The notes: generated from the letters alone by a model not told the origin. Counted from the first letter of the stretch, positions 1 to 10,374 are shown. The stretch is DNA of 64,000 nt from Saccharum officinarum (GCA_020631735.1 CM036191.1:45856562-45920561); one strand, 5' to 3'. Translations and numbers: made by a program.

Positions 1-951
1 ATCCGCCGCCATTGCCGTTATTCTTGTTCTTGCCGCGGCGGCGGTTGTTGTTGCGCTGCCCATCGTTGGCGCCGCCGGACGGGGTGCGCCCCTAGCCACC
101 GCCCGACTGCCCACCGGAGGGGTGCTACAGGGCGCCACCACCGAACGTGTAGAGGGCAGCAAGGGGAGGTGGATCATCGGTGGCGCATCCTTGAGATCGA
201 CCTCCTCGAGGAGAAGAAGGTTTCGCGCCTCGTTGAAGGTGGGGAAGGGGCGCTAGAGCTTCAGAAGCGACATCATATGGCGGAAGGTGCCATTGAGGCC
301 GCGGAATAGCGTCATCACCAGCGTCCGATCGCCGACGGGATCGCCGAACTCAGCGAGGGCGCTCACCATCGTCTCCAACCGACGGCAGTAGTCGGTGATG
401 TTGAGGGCGCCCTGCTTGAAGTTGCGGAACTCAGCGGAGAGGAGGAGGGCGCGTGATTCACGCTGCCCTAGGAACTCATCGTCGAGGGTGAGCCACGCGA
501 CGCGAGCAGAGGGTTCCTTGAGCATGACCTGCTGCTGTAGATCGGCGTTGATGGTGACGTAGATCCACGACAGCACGGTGCAGTCCATCTGTGCCCATGC
601 GGATCGCGTGGGGTGGGCGGCATCGGACAGGTCGTGATCGGTCAGCGCGTACTTGCCGAGGACGACGAGGAAGACCTTGCACCATCGATCATAGTTGTTG
701 GAGACGCGATCGAGGGTGATGGGGATCAACACCTTGATGTTGATGACAGCGAGGGCCTGGGCATGGACAGCGGCATGCTTGACCTCGAGCGCATTGAGGG
801 CGGCCTCGTGATCGGCCGTGGCCTTGGCGGCGGCGGCGGCCTGCTGCGCGCGCTGCTCCGCGGTCAGCACGTCGTCGTCGGCCATGGGTAGGGAGAGGGG
901 AGCCGGCGAGGGTCTCTTGGCGACGGCGCGGGGAGCACCGGCGAGAGGCAC
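1..951 (-). pseudogene. Copia gag (UBN2-like), broken
   Basis: Gag is the retrotransposon structural protein that forms the virus-like particle. The likely start is the ATG at 885-883 (MADDDVLTAEQ); an upstream in-frame ATG at 951 is possible. Gag-type words are visible: NNYDRWCKVFLVVLGKYAL, then FRNFKQGALNITDYCRRL and DRTLVMTLFRGLNGTF. An in-frame TAG at 255-253 interrupts it, and the same frame continues with gag-like RPFPTFNEARNLLLLEE. Beyond about 190 the family-like Gly/Asn/Arg-rich tail (YTFGGGAL, then NNNRRRGKNKNNGNGG) is in another frame and has two more stops. So there is at least one nonsense codon, one frameshift and two further stops: a dead gag. Confidence 0.75.
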
Positions 952-990
952 TGCGGCGGCGGCTCTAGCGGAAGCGGGATCGGGAACCGA

Positions 991-1002
991 TCTGTGATAC
1001 CA
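991..1002 (-). other. Primer-binding site (initiator Met tRNA type)
   Basis: The minus strand reads TGGTATCACAGA directly after the LTR end. Its first eight bases match the usual plant copia/gypsy PBS complementary to the 3' end of initiator methionine tRNA (TGGTATCAGAGC), with mismatches after that. Confidence 0.7.
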
Positions 1003-1142
1003 TGAAAGAGTATTAGGGTTGTATAATACTTGGATTAATAATCAATAGACATAATCAGTGTATACATATGGGCCACAAGGGAAGCCACTAGGGGTAGGCC
1101 CATGGGCCGTATATCTACTGTCTAACAGATCCTCGTTCAACA
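1003..1142 (-). repeat. Short 5' LTR of the copia element
   Basis: On the minus strand the segment starts TGTTGAACGAGG at 1142 and ends ACTCTTTCA at 1003, directly before a primer-binding site. At 140 bp it is short for a copia LTR, closer in scale to small or TRIM-like elements. The right boundary is inferred from the TG...CA ends and from LINE sequence starting at 1143. Confidence 0.65.
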
Positions 1143-2703
1143 GGATGTCAGCATGGGCCGGAGAAGGAAGCTGAGGCCCAGCATCTAGGCCAGGAGGATC
1201 CCGAACAGGCCCAAGCTCGCCTCCAATCCGCCAAGTAGCATTCACAACATCAAACTTGTCTTCCATACAAAAAATGTCCACCCGGAGCTCCGGGGTTGCG
1301 CTTACTTCCCCGAGGACGGGAGGATTACAAGGGCCGCCAAATCACTGATGGGGCTCATCAAGGCTGGGGCAGGGTGCTCCGCCGTCTCGAGCTCCCATAC
1401 ATGATGCGTCGGGAGACCACGAACTTCCACGTTGACGAGGTACGATAGAATTACTCTGGTGGCCTTAGCAATGCACGACCACCTCTAGAAGTGTAGCATG
1501 AACGGAAGAAACTAGAGAGGACACCCCTCGTTGAAGACGCTAACTGCAGAGGCCTCATCCGGGAGAACCAGCAGGAGATCCGCTGGACCGAGTCGATGGA
1601 ACACTAACGAGCTGGCCGGGAGTTCATGGCGGTGAGCAAGCTCAGCCGCCAGAACATCAACCGATAGAGCTATGGTATCCCCAACCACCGAGACAAAAAG
1701 AGCGCACCTGAGCTCATCTTCGGCTCTTGCGATCCGTTCAGACCGGTCGATGAAACGCCGGGGCCGAAGAAGGTCACCGGGGGAGCTAGGCGCCCATGCC
1801 TCCCCGACAATAGCAGAGCTAGGTTCCGGGACTAGACCAGAACCGGCCGGCGCACCTCGCCGCTTCTTGGCCCACCACCGCCGCCTTCTCCCCACTGGAG
1901 CTAGGTCACCATGCTCGCCGAGATGAAAGCAATGGGAGGCCCGATGACCCAGGCCACGCCACTTGAAGCAGTGAGTTTTCTTGTTGCAGAGTGCGGCGTG
2001 GTGCTCTGGAGAGAAGCAGTTGAAACAGAGGCCTCGTGGCTCATGCCGCCTACAGACGAGCCCTGCGAGAACGGCAGTATTCGGCCACCTGCCAACCGTG
2101 CGCGTCCGGACCATGCCGAGCCCGAACAAGATGCGGCTAATCCCTTAGCATGATCCTGGGAGGAGGCGCCACCACCACATCTGCAGGGGAAGGAGGTACT
2201 GTCACCAAACCAGGAGCCGCCACAACATTACAAAACGACGGCCTCCACTGAGCACTCACAGAGGACCCCTCAGAATAAGGAGGGCTAGCGTCGCACCAAC
2301 ACTGCTCTTTAGACTTTAGAGCGCCCCAGGGAGGCGAAGGGAAAACATCGGGGAGACAAGGGGTGGAGGGAGACCGGCGCCTTCTGGGGAAGATACCGTG
2401 TCCAGTGCAAGGTTTTAAATCACTGGCTAAGGGTATGTAGAGATATAGCGATAGCCGGCTATATCGGAGGCTAAATAGAGATATAGCGGAATATAGCGGG
2501 ATATAGCGGGCTATAGTTCGTAGCTTAACCAGTCTCAAACAGCTATAGCCGGCTATATCTTCAGCTATAACCGGAGATTTAAAACTATGGTCCAGTGGGA
2601 ACACAGCAGTGGAGGTGGCCACCGGACCATGGGCTGGCACTGGCGTGGGGCTAGGACTGGGAGGAGGTGAGGCGCCGGCGTGTGGAGGGAAAGGGGTGGC
2701 CAT
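1143..2703 (-). pseudogene. LINE (L1-type) ORF1, zinc-knuckle protein, fragment
   Basis: ORF1 of plant L1-type LINEs encodes an RNA-binding protein. An open stretch at 2129-1512 carries the zinc knuckle CFNCFSPEHHAALC (a normal CCHC). A second follows immediately, CFKWRGLGHRASHC, in which the second cysteine is tryptophan. A basic and acidic stretch follows, and after a stop near 1512 LINE-like sequence continues (VNVEVRGLPTHHVWELETAEH) to the copia insertion at 1142. The upstream part (2598-2703, Pro/Ser-rich) is separated from it by a hAT MITE at 2408-2589. No ORF2 is attached. The family call is by motif only, without a database search. Confidence 0.65.
2400..2597. mobile_element. hAT-type MITE with 8-bp target duplication
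   Basis: The element spans 2408-2589 (182 bp). Its ends are CAAGGTTTTAAATC and, on the other strand, CATAGTTTTAAATC, which is an imperfect terminal inverted repeat starting with CA. It is flanked by perfect 8-bp direct repeats GTCCAGTG at 2400-2407 and 2590-2597. Eight-bp duplications are the hallmark of hAT transposition. The interior is rich in short ATATAGC and GGCTATA words and has no coding potential. It lies in the LINE ORF1 and bridges an open frame by chance. Confidence 0.85.
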
Positions 2704-3087
2704 TGTTGGGCTACAGTTTTTTCTGAATCTTTTTGCCCCCAGTCATTGTCAGTTACCCATAGACCAAATTTTTACATTTACCAGTATAGAATAATGAGTC
2801 CATGATCATATTAAAAAACTTAGTTAAAACAGAATATCCATGCTCTGTTAGTCCCACATTTGATCAAATAGACTGGATCGAAATTCGAAATGGCAATTTA
2901 TTATTCATCCAGCACTGGGAAAACCACTGTTTGGTCACCCTGTTAGCTTCTATACTTCACTACAATGGTCATATGTGTTAGGTTTTGATCTTCCACCATT
3001 AGGCCCAACGGCCTTTTGGGCCTTGTTCTCGTGCCCGATCGGGGGCGCCCAACCCTACATGGTTGGTGGGCCCCCGTCACACTGCGC

Positions 3088-3095
3088 TATATATA
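3088..3095 (+). promoter_or_regulatory. TATA box of the copia LTR promoter
   Basis: TATATATA lies in a GC-rich context, in the expected position inside the LTR. The same motif is present in the 3' LTR near 9389. Transcription would begin about 30 nt downstream, near 3125 (inference), placing the LTR ATG at 3277 in the transcript leader. Confidence 0.65.
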
Positions 3096-3276
3096 GAGGT
3101 GGGGGCCGGCCGGCTCTAGGCACGAGGTTCACCTTAGCCGCCACTCCCCACCAATATTCCCGATCCCGATCTGAGAGGGGCGCAGCCAGTGACGGGAAGC
3201 CGCCACCGTCTTCACTGTGCCACCGTCTTCACTGCGTCGACTCCCATCTCCACCGACCGTCGCTGCCGGTGCGCAG

Positions 3277-3328
3277 ATGGCGTCCACTAACGAGACTCCG
3301 ACTGCTCCAACCACTACGGCCTTTGATG
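3277..3328 (+). CDS. Putative gag leader exon inside the LTR
   Basis: ATG at 3277 opens MASTNETPTAPTTTAFDG. A donor-like GT follows at 3329 (GATG|GTTTGG). A 3' splice-site-like TTTCAG ends at 4841, and joining 3328 to 4842 keeps the gag reading frame (17 codons plus one base, completed by GA). The joined product would lack the residues between the unspliced ATG at 4811 and 4841. The intron (3329-4841, 1513 nt) would remove the rest of the LTR, the PBS and the leader. The short frame is kept in the 3' LTR with mostly silent or mild changes. This is inference: no RNA evidence is available, and the unspliced frame would simply stop after 34 codons. Confidence 0.4.
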
Positions 3329-3485
3329 GTTTGGAATACTACCTCATTCCAACCTTTTTATCCCTCTCTGACTCGCGGTAGAAGGTATATTAGGTTTTGT
3401 TGCATGCGTTGTGAATCAAGACATCGTGTTTTCTACTCTCTAATACCCGATCTAATGAACCCTAAGAACTACGAATCTTTAACAA

Positions 3486-3498
3486 TGGTATCAAAGCC
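3486..3498 (+). other. Primer-binding site, initiator Met tRNA
   Basis: TGGTATCAAAGCC follows the 5' LTR by one base. It matches the standard iMet PBS TGGTATCAGAGCC except for one transition. Confidence 0.9.
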
Positions 3499-4810
3499 AC
3501 GGTTCTTTAGAAGAAGTTTTAGATCGAGAAACAAAGAAACGGAAAAGAACCCAAACACCGATTTGGTTTTTCAGATCGGGAAGAAATAGGAATGAAACAC
3601 TAATCTGTAACCCTAACCCTAACCCTACTGGGGTACGAGAAGAAAAGGGATGGAATGGGACTCACCAGCCCTGCCGTCATCACCGCCGGTGGGTCTTTAG
3701 ACGCCGTGTGGAACGAAGTTGAAACCCGTGGTCACCGTCGTGGCACGCGCGATGTAGGGCACTACCGCGAGGCCGCTCGACGGTGACGTGCTCAGCCACG
3801 GGCAAGCACGTTCGCCAGCGAAGGGGCCTATGGCAGCGCCGATCCCCCGCTCCTCCGGCCACCATGGGTAGCCGCCAGCTGCTGCTGCTCTGTATGTGGC
3901 TTACAGAGAAGGGGAGGGAGAAAGAAGAAGAGGCGGGCTGGGTGGATCCTCCGGAGGATACCCTGCTCCGGCGGTTCCTGCCGGTGGTGGCCGGTCGCCA
4001 TGGGCGCCGCCGCTGCTGTGCAACTGAGGAAGCCGGAGGGGAGAAAAGAAATGAACTTAGGGTTTGGAAGCCGGTCACACCCTGGCGGTTTTGATCTCCC
4101 GATCGTCACGGTGAACCATCGGATGAAATCGGACGCTCCAGATTAGCTCGCGACGAGCTAGGCTCAATAAGGCCTAGGCGGGGCAAGCTCGGAGGCCAAA
4201 TTGCCGGCCCAGGCCTAGGTTGCGGCCTGGGCGCGGCATCCCCTTCGACGAGTAAGCGGCCAGGCCAACTGGGCCGCCAAACGTCGCTGGCAGCGCACGC
4301 TGCTGGTGGGCCGACCCGGCCGCTGGGCCGAATTCGTTTTCCTCGGCCCAGATGAAAATGAACCTTATGAATTTAATTTTCCAGAAAATTATTTGATACC
4401 TTTTGAATGAATTTGAATAGAATTTTGATATGATTTTTCTGTGCAATTTTTTCCAACGATATTTTGCTCAGAAAATAGTGAAAAAAATTTTAGTGCTTCT
4501 GGAAAATAAGAATATGAAAGCTTATTAATGTTTCCGCTGCGAATGATAGTTATTGTTCTCTTTGATTAAATTTGAACCAACGGGATAATTTAATTCTAAT
4601 AGAAATGACGAATTTCTGATAATTTTGATGTGATTATGATATTGTTATTTTCTGAACAACGTTGTTAATAACAATATTATAATTTTGATCCATGAGAAAT
4701 TGTGCATAAATTTTACTTCTGCCCAACGGTGATGTAAAATGTTTTGCATGAATGAATTATATGTTTTAATTTGACCAACGTTGAGTTAAAGCATGTGATT
4801 TTATGTATAA
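3499..4810 (+). other. Copia leader region, no gene
   Basis: About 1.3 kb lies between the PBS and gag. The first two-thirds are GC-rich and give several overlapping chance ORFs on both strands with no recognisable domain. The last 450 bp are strongly AT-rich, like a plant intron, and end in a possible branch point (CTAAC at 4821) and TTTCAG acceptor at 4841. It also holds about three CCCTAA units at 3607-3625, too few to be telomeric. Confidence 0.6.
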
Positions 4811-6019
4811 ATGTTTCTCACTAACTCTGGTGTGGTTTCAGGAGGCAAATGTATTGTGAACATCGCGAACATCCCGACACTCAACGGGAGCAATTACCGT
4901 GTGTGGCGGGAGAAATATGAACTGGAACTTGCATTGGGAGAGGTCGATTTTGCCATCATCTCACCGTGTCCCATTGAACCAGAGGACCCGGTGAGAGACA
5001 AAAATGAATCTGACGCTGATTTCGCTACTAGAAAGCGTGATCATGCTGAGATAAGAATGAAATATGATCTTGAACATAGGCAATGGACTCTCTCCAACCG
5101 CAAGTGCCTGTTGGTAGCCAAGGCCACCATAGAAGAACAGATAAGGGGCTCAATCCCTGAATGTGCTACTGCTAAAGAATATCTTGATAAAATCAAGAGT
5201 CAGTTTACTGGGTCTACCAAGGCCACAGCAAGTTCACTGATAAAGAAGCTTGTGAATGAGAAATACACAGGTGGTAGCATAAGAGAGCACATTTTGAAGA
5301 TGAACACTATGGCATCTAAGCTGAAGGAAATGAATTTGAAGGAAGATGATTTCCTGATTCATTTGATTTTTGCTTCTTTGCCAAAAGAATATGACACTTT
5401 TATTGTGAACTATAATATGCAGCCTGAAAGATGGGGCATAGAAAGACTTATTTCAATGTGTGCTCAAGAAGAGGAGAGGATTAAGTCCTCACATGGTGAA
5501 TCCGCTCACTTTGTGAAGGATAACAAAAGAAAGAGCTTTAATGGCAAGAATTTTAAACCACAAGGGAAACCCAAGTGGGATAAGGCCTCTTCCTCAAATT
5601 CACAGGGAAAGAAACCCCAGGACTCTGAAAATCAGCAGAACAACTCCTATGGTGGAGCTGAGAAAGATCAATGCAAGCACTGCTTCAAGAAGGGACACTA
5701 CAAGCGAGACTGTCTAGACTTCCTAAAATCTCTACTAAAGAGAGGTGATGAATTAATTACATTTGTAGATGAATCCCTGTATTTATGTTATGCTAAATCC
5801 ACTTGGTGGGTTGATTCAGGAGCAACTACTCATGTTGCAAATTCTTTACAGGGGTTAAGTGGGACGAAAACCTTGCAAAGAGGAGAAAGAACGATTAAAG
5901 TTGCAAATGGAGTGCAAGCCAATGTTGAAGCTATTGGAGATTTATCTTTAGAATTGAATAATAGCTTTGTACTTAGACTTAAAGAAGTACTTTATGTTCC
6001 CTTTTGCGTAGAAATTTAA
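4811..6019 (+). pseudogene. Copia gag and protease start, frameshifted
   Basis: Gag forms the particle and protease matures the polyprotein. The frame opens at ATG 4811. It holds the gag N-terminal word NIPTLNGSNYRVWREKYELE (about residues 19-38), a UBN2-like middle, a zinc knuckle CKHCFKKGHYKRDC at about residues 291-304, and the aspartic protease word WWVDSGATTHVANS at about residues 334-347. It ends in VLYVPF and is then thrown out of frame near 6002-6005, where a run of T is one base shorter than the continuing pol frame needs. Pol continues directly in the next frame from 6004, so gag-pol was originally a single ORF. The real N-terminus may come from a spliced LTR exon (see 3277). Confidence 0.85.
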
Positions 6020-9000
6020 TAAGTGTTTCGAAACTTGATGATGATGGAATTGATTGCCATTTTGGTAATGGCAAATGTAAGATACTTGTTGCTAATGAAT
6101 GTGTTGGTCTTGCCTTCCGACAAGACAAGCTTTATTTATTATCTCTTGATGAGAATGCGAACAATGTATTCGATGAGAATATGAATGATTCCCCATCTGC
6201 GAATGTAACTAAGAAGCGGAAGCGAGTTGATGATGCCTCTTCGAAATTATGGCACTGTCGCTTAGGCCATATTTCGAGGGGGAGAATAGAACGGCTGATT
6301 AAAGAATCAATTCTTCCGCACTTAGAATTTTTAGATTTAGAACAATGCGTTGATTGCATCAAAGGAAAGTATGTCAAGAAAATCAAGAAAAATGCCAAAC
6401 GAAGTGCAGGAACTTTAGAAATAATCCACACTGATATATGTGGTCTATTTCCTGTGAAAAGTGTGGATGGTTATGATTCGTTTATAACATTCACAGATGA
6501 CTACTCTCGTTATGGCTATATTTATCCAATTAAAGAAAGATCGGAAGCATTGGATAAATTCAAAATATTTAAAGCTGAGGTTGAAAATCAGCACAATAAG
6601 AAAATAAAGATAGTACGATCAGACCGAGGTGGAGAGTACTATGGGCGACATACCCCATATGGCCAAATTCCTGGACCGTTTGCAAAGTTTCTACAGGAAA
6701 ATGGCATAGTCGCTCAGTACTCCACACCGGGGGAGCCTTAGCAGAATGGAGTGGCTGAAAGACGTAACCGTACCTTAATGGATATGGTAAGAAGCATGAT
6801 AAGTTACTCCACATTACCGATTAGTTTATGGATGGAGGCACTGAAAACCGCCATTCACATACTTAATCGAGTACCAAGCAAATCGGTGCCTAAAACACCA
6901 TATGAATTGTGGACAGGAAGGGAACCCTCACTTAACCATTTGCGTGTGTGGGGCTGTACGACTGAGGCAAAAGTGTTTAACCCAAACATAGGAAAGTTAG
7001 ACTCCAAGACAGTCAGCTACCATTTTATTGGCTATCCAAAAAGATCAAAAGGATATCGCTTCTATTGTCCTGACTGACATACGAAGATTACAGAAACAAG
7101 ACATGCTGTGTTCTTGGAGGATAACATGATCAGGGGGAGCATGGTAGCATGAGAAATAAGGCTACAGGAGAAGCGGGTACATGTACCCACTCCGATGGTT
7201 GAAGAACCATTCTTTACGCTACCTGTTGCTGTTGCGCCGACAGTGCAGGACACTGTAGTGCCAACACCTGTTGTAAGTTCTCCCGTGGCGAAAATGAATG
7301 AACATGAGGAACCTGTCCTTGAGGAGCCTGTCCTTGAGGAACCTATAGAACCAAATGTCGCACATGAGGAAGAACAGCTACAACCCAATGAGGAACAAGT
7401 GCCAGAGGCCCCTAGAAGGTCTCAAAGAACAAGAAGGACAACTATTTCTAATGACTATGAAGTTTATGAAACAGAAGAATTTTAGATGGGGGATGATCCC
7501 ACCTCATTTGAAGAAGCCATGAGAAGCGACCATTCATCAAAGTGGCTTAAGGCCATGGAAGATGAAATGAAATCAATGAGTACCAACAAAGTTTGGGACT
7601 TGGAAATTATTCCTAAAGGAGCCAAAACAGTAGGTTGTAAATGGATCTACAAAACAAAATATGACTCCCAAGGAAATATAGAAAGATTTAAAGCGCGACT
7701 TGTGGCGAAAGGCTTTACGCAAAGAGAAGGGATTGATTACAATGAGACATTTTCTCCAGTCTCATGTAAAGATTCCTTTAGAATTATAATGGCACTTGTA
7801 GCCCACTATTATTTGGAGTTACATCAAATGGATGTAAGGACGGCGTTCCTTAATGGGGATTTGGAAGAAAATGTTTATATGGCACAACCGAAAGGTTTTG
7901 TTGTAAAAGGAAAAGAAAATATGGGATGCCGCCTAAAGAAATCAATCTACGGATTGAAACAAGCCTCAAGACAGTGGTATTTGAAATTTGATAGAAAAAT
8001 AAAAGGTTTTGGGTTTAAGGAAAATGTTGAGGACAATTGCATTTACGCAAAATTCAAGAATGGAAAGTATATATTCCTGATTTTGTATGTGGATGATATT
8101 CTGCTAGCTAGCAGTGATGTCAATCTACTAATGGAAATGAAGAAATTCTTGTCCTCAAACTTTGATATGAAAGATCTCGGTGAGGCCTCGTTCGTTTTGG
8201 GAATAGAGATTCACCGAGACAGAAGAAAGGGGGTTCTAGGATTATCGCAAAAGGCATACATAGAAAAGGTTCTGAAGAAATTTAGTATGCATGCATGTAG
8301 TCCTTCACCTTCTCCTATAGTCAAGGGTGATAGATTTGGGGAACATCAATGTCCCAAGAACGAATATGAGATTAATCGAATGAAAGCGGTATCGTATGCT
8401 TCAGTAGTTGGAAGTTTACAATATGCTCAAGTGTGTACACGCCCTGACTTAGCTTTTGTTACCGGGTTACTTGGCAGATATCAAAAGAATCCAGGAATAG
8501 AACATTGGAAATTAGTGAAGAAAGTCCTGCGTTATTTGCAGGGTACGAAAGGCCTCATGCTAACGTATAGAAGATCTGATTCCCTACAGATAGAGGGGTA
8601 CTCAGATTCTGATTATGCGGGAGAAGAAAGAAAATCCATGTCAGGATATATATTTACTCTCGTAGGAGGGGCTATATCATGGAAAAGCTCCAAACAAACC
8701 GTAACTACATCCTCGACAATGTATGCCGAGTTTGTAGCCTGCTATGAGGCAACGGGGCAGGTGAATTGGCTAAAGAAATTCATACCTGGATTGAAAGTGA
8801 TTGATAATATCAATGAACCACTGAGGTTGTATTATGATAACAACCCAGCGGTACAGTATGCTCACAACAATAGGTCAAGTGGTGCTACCAAACACATTGA
8901 CATAAAGTACTATGTTGTGAAAGATAAAGTTCGGGATCATATAATAAATCTTGAGCATATAAGTACAGAGAAAATGCTCGCGGATCCGTTCACAAAGGGC

Positions 9001-9060
9001 TTACCACCCAACGTGTTCAGAGAACACGTAGCCGGCATGGGTTTAAGGGAAAGCCTATGA
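6004..9060 (+). pseudogene. Copia pol: integrase, reverse transcriptase, RNase H
   Basis: One continuous frame carries the pol functions in copia order. It has a GAG-pre-integrase region (LWHCRLGHISRGRIERL) with a CVDCIKGK knuckle, and the integrase core with IHTDICG, VRSDRGGEYYG and [11 protein letters not shown]. The reverse transcriptase has GCKWIYKTKYDSQGNIERFK, LHQMDVRTAFLNGD and the catalytic YVDDILL near 8087. RNase H shows YSDSDYAG and TSSTMYAEF. Four in-frame stops interrupt it: TAG 6739, TGA 7075, TGA 7150 and TAG 7483. All four fit C-to-T decay (CAG or CGA to stop) or a related single change. The frame ends at TGA 9058-9060. The element cannot make its own polymerase but is well preserved otherwise. 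Confidence 0.92.
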
Positions 9061-9260
9061 TTCCTGAACATATGAAGGGCCCAGAAGAAGGTTTCATTCC
9101 AAAACGGAGAAATGTGTTGTGGCTGTTAGTCTAACGGCACTAATTGTTGTGACGATGAGATAGTTCAATGCACTAATCTGTAATGGAATAGGATAGAAGC
9201 AAGAAAAATATGAATCGAAAGTTTTGAGTATGAAATTAAAGAACGAAGAAAATGATGAGA

Positions 9261-9275
9261 GATCAAGGGGGAGAA
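9261..9275 (+). other. Polypurine tract of the copia element
   Basis: GATCAAGGGGGAGAA directly precedes the 3' LTR. This is the typical copia plus-strand primer site, including the AAGGGGGAGA core. Confidence 0.9.
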
Positions 9276-9785
9276 TGTTAGGTTTTGATCTTCCACCATT
9301 AGGCCCAATGGCCTTTTGGGCCTTGTTCTCGCGCTCTGATCGGGGGCGCCCAACCCTACAAGGTTGGTGGGGCCCCGTCACACTGCGCTATATATAGAGG
9401 TGGGGGCCGGCCGACTCTAGGCACGAGGTTCACCTCAGCCACCACTCCCCACCGATATTCCCAATCTCGATCTGAGAGGGGAGCAGCCAGTGACGGGAAG
9501 CCGCCACCGACTTCACTACGCCACCGTCTTCACTGCGTCGACTCCCATCTCCACCGATCGTCGCTGCCGGCGCGCAGATGGCATCCACTAACGAGACTCT
9601 GACTGCTCCAACCACTACGGCCTTTGATGGTTTGCAATACTACCTCATTCCAACCTTTTTATCCCTCTCTGACTCGTAGTAAAAAGTATATTAGGTTTTG
9701 TTGCATGCGTTGTGAATCAAGACATCGTGTTTTCTACTCTCTAATACCCGATCTAATGAACCCTAAGAACTACGAATCTTTAACA
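9276..9785 (+). repeat. 3' LTR of the copia element
   Basis: It is 510 bp, TGTTAGG...TTTAACA, and aligns with 2976-3484 over its whole length with about 25 differences, mostly transitions. It keeps the TATA box and the short ATG frame. It is followed by the ATATG target duplication at 9786-9790. Confidence 0.93.
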
Positions 9786-10274
9786 ATATGCACATACGTG
9801 CCTTGTGAAGTGGTGAAAAAAACTCAAGTCCACTCCAAATTATAAGTTGTTTTGGTTTTTTAGGTTTTTTGCTAACAGATTAGGCATCAATGGAACATAT
9901 GTTCGACCGCATAATAGATTGGGTTTCCTCAATGGGCCCAAGTGATTGGATTGCTTAAGCTAGACCGATCATCACATAGAGCTAGGGGAATACTTGAGGC
10001 AGCTATTGGCACATTTCGCAAAATGTCAATAGCTTAAATGATGGTTCCTCTCGGGGTACCATCCGGCCTATATTTCATTGGAGGAAAGTACTCGATCTAC
10101 TCGAAGAAAATACTCGATCGATTCAAGGAAACATTGGAGCCATTCTGATAATTGTACAGCAATCAGAACATTATTTATTCGATATAAATTATTGTTCTCG
10201 ATGTACAATAAAAAAAGACCCTCGATGGGTCACAAGGTTATACAATAACAAAGACCTTCTGAGTATGAAGCTAC

Positions 10275-10374
10275 NNNNNNNNNNNNNNNNNNNNNNNNNN
10301 NNNNNNNNNNNNNNNNNNNNNNNNNNNNNNNNNNNNNNNNNNNNNNNNNNNNNNNNNNNNNNNNNNNNNNNNNN
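10275..10374. other. Assembly gap (100 N)
   Basis: Exactly 100 N, which is the usual placeholder for a gap of unknown size. On its left is family R copy A cut mid-repeat; on its right is the extra ORF of gypsy element G1. The missing DNA should contain the gag-pol and 3' LTR of G1 and the rest of G2. Confidence 0.95.

Larger units (their letters stand above)
1..1142 (-). mobile_element. Ty1/copia element with very short LTR, 5' end only
   Basis: This is the 5' part of a copia retrotransposon read on the minus strand; the rest lies left of the window. Reading leftward from 1142 it has a ~140-bp LTR (TGTTGAAC...TTTCA), a primer-binding site and a gag region. It is inserted in a LINE ORF1 sequence whose reading resumes at 1143. 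The left target-site duplication is outside the window, so it could not be checked. Assignment to copia rests on the gag type (UBN2-like) and the iMet-type PBS. Confidence 0.75.
2976..3484 (+). repeat. 5' LTR of the copia element
   Basis: It starts TGTTAGGTTTTGATC and ends CTTTAACA, immediately before the PBS. It contains a TATA box at 3088 and, about 180 nt downstream of it, an ATG (3277) opening a short frame of 34 codons that is conserved in the 3' LTR. Confidence 0.93.
2976..9785 (+). mobile_element. Complete Ty1/copia retrotransposon, TSD ATATG
   Basis: The element is full length: 5' LTR 2976-3484, PBS 3486-3498, a long leader, gag from 4811, pol to 9060, polypurine tract 9261-9275, and 3' LTR 9276-9785. 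Direct 5-bp repeats ATATG flank it at 2971-2975 and 9786-9790. Domain order in pol (integrase before reverse transcriptase) makes it Ty1/copia. By hand count the LTRs differ at about 25 of 509 positions, near 5%. With the commonly used grass rate of 1.3e-8 per site per year this implies roughly 2 million years. It is coding-dead, with one frameshift and four nonsense codons. Confidence 0.93.
2735..10274 (-). repeat. Dispersed repeat family R, copy A (split by copia)
   Basis: The segments 2735-2975 and 9786-10274 are the reverse complement of one continuous stretch at 23172-24056 (copy B) and of much of 30930-31661 (copy C). The family is non-coding, AT-rich and has recurring TCGAGTA words. 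Copy A is interrupted by the copia element at 2976-9785 and then by the assembly gap at 10275. The class is unknown. Copy C is contiguous with CACTA-like sequence, so family R may be internal CACTA sequence, but I cannot prove it. Confidence 0.7.

Noticed and set aside
3600..3628. Telomere-like CCCTAA repeats
   Set aside because: Only about three units, of the 6-bp type rather than the plant 7-bp CCCTAAA type, inside the copia leader. Chance or short slippage.
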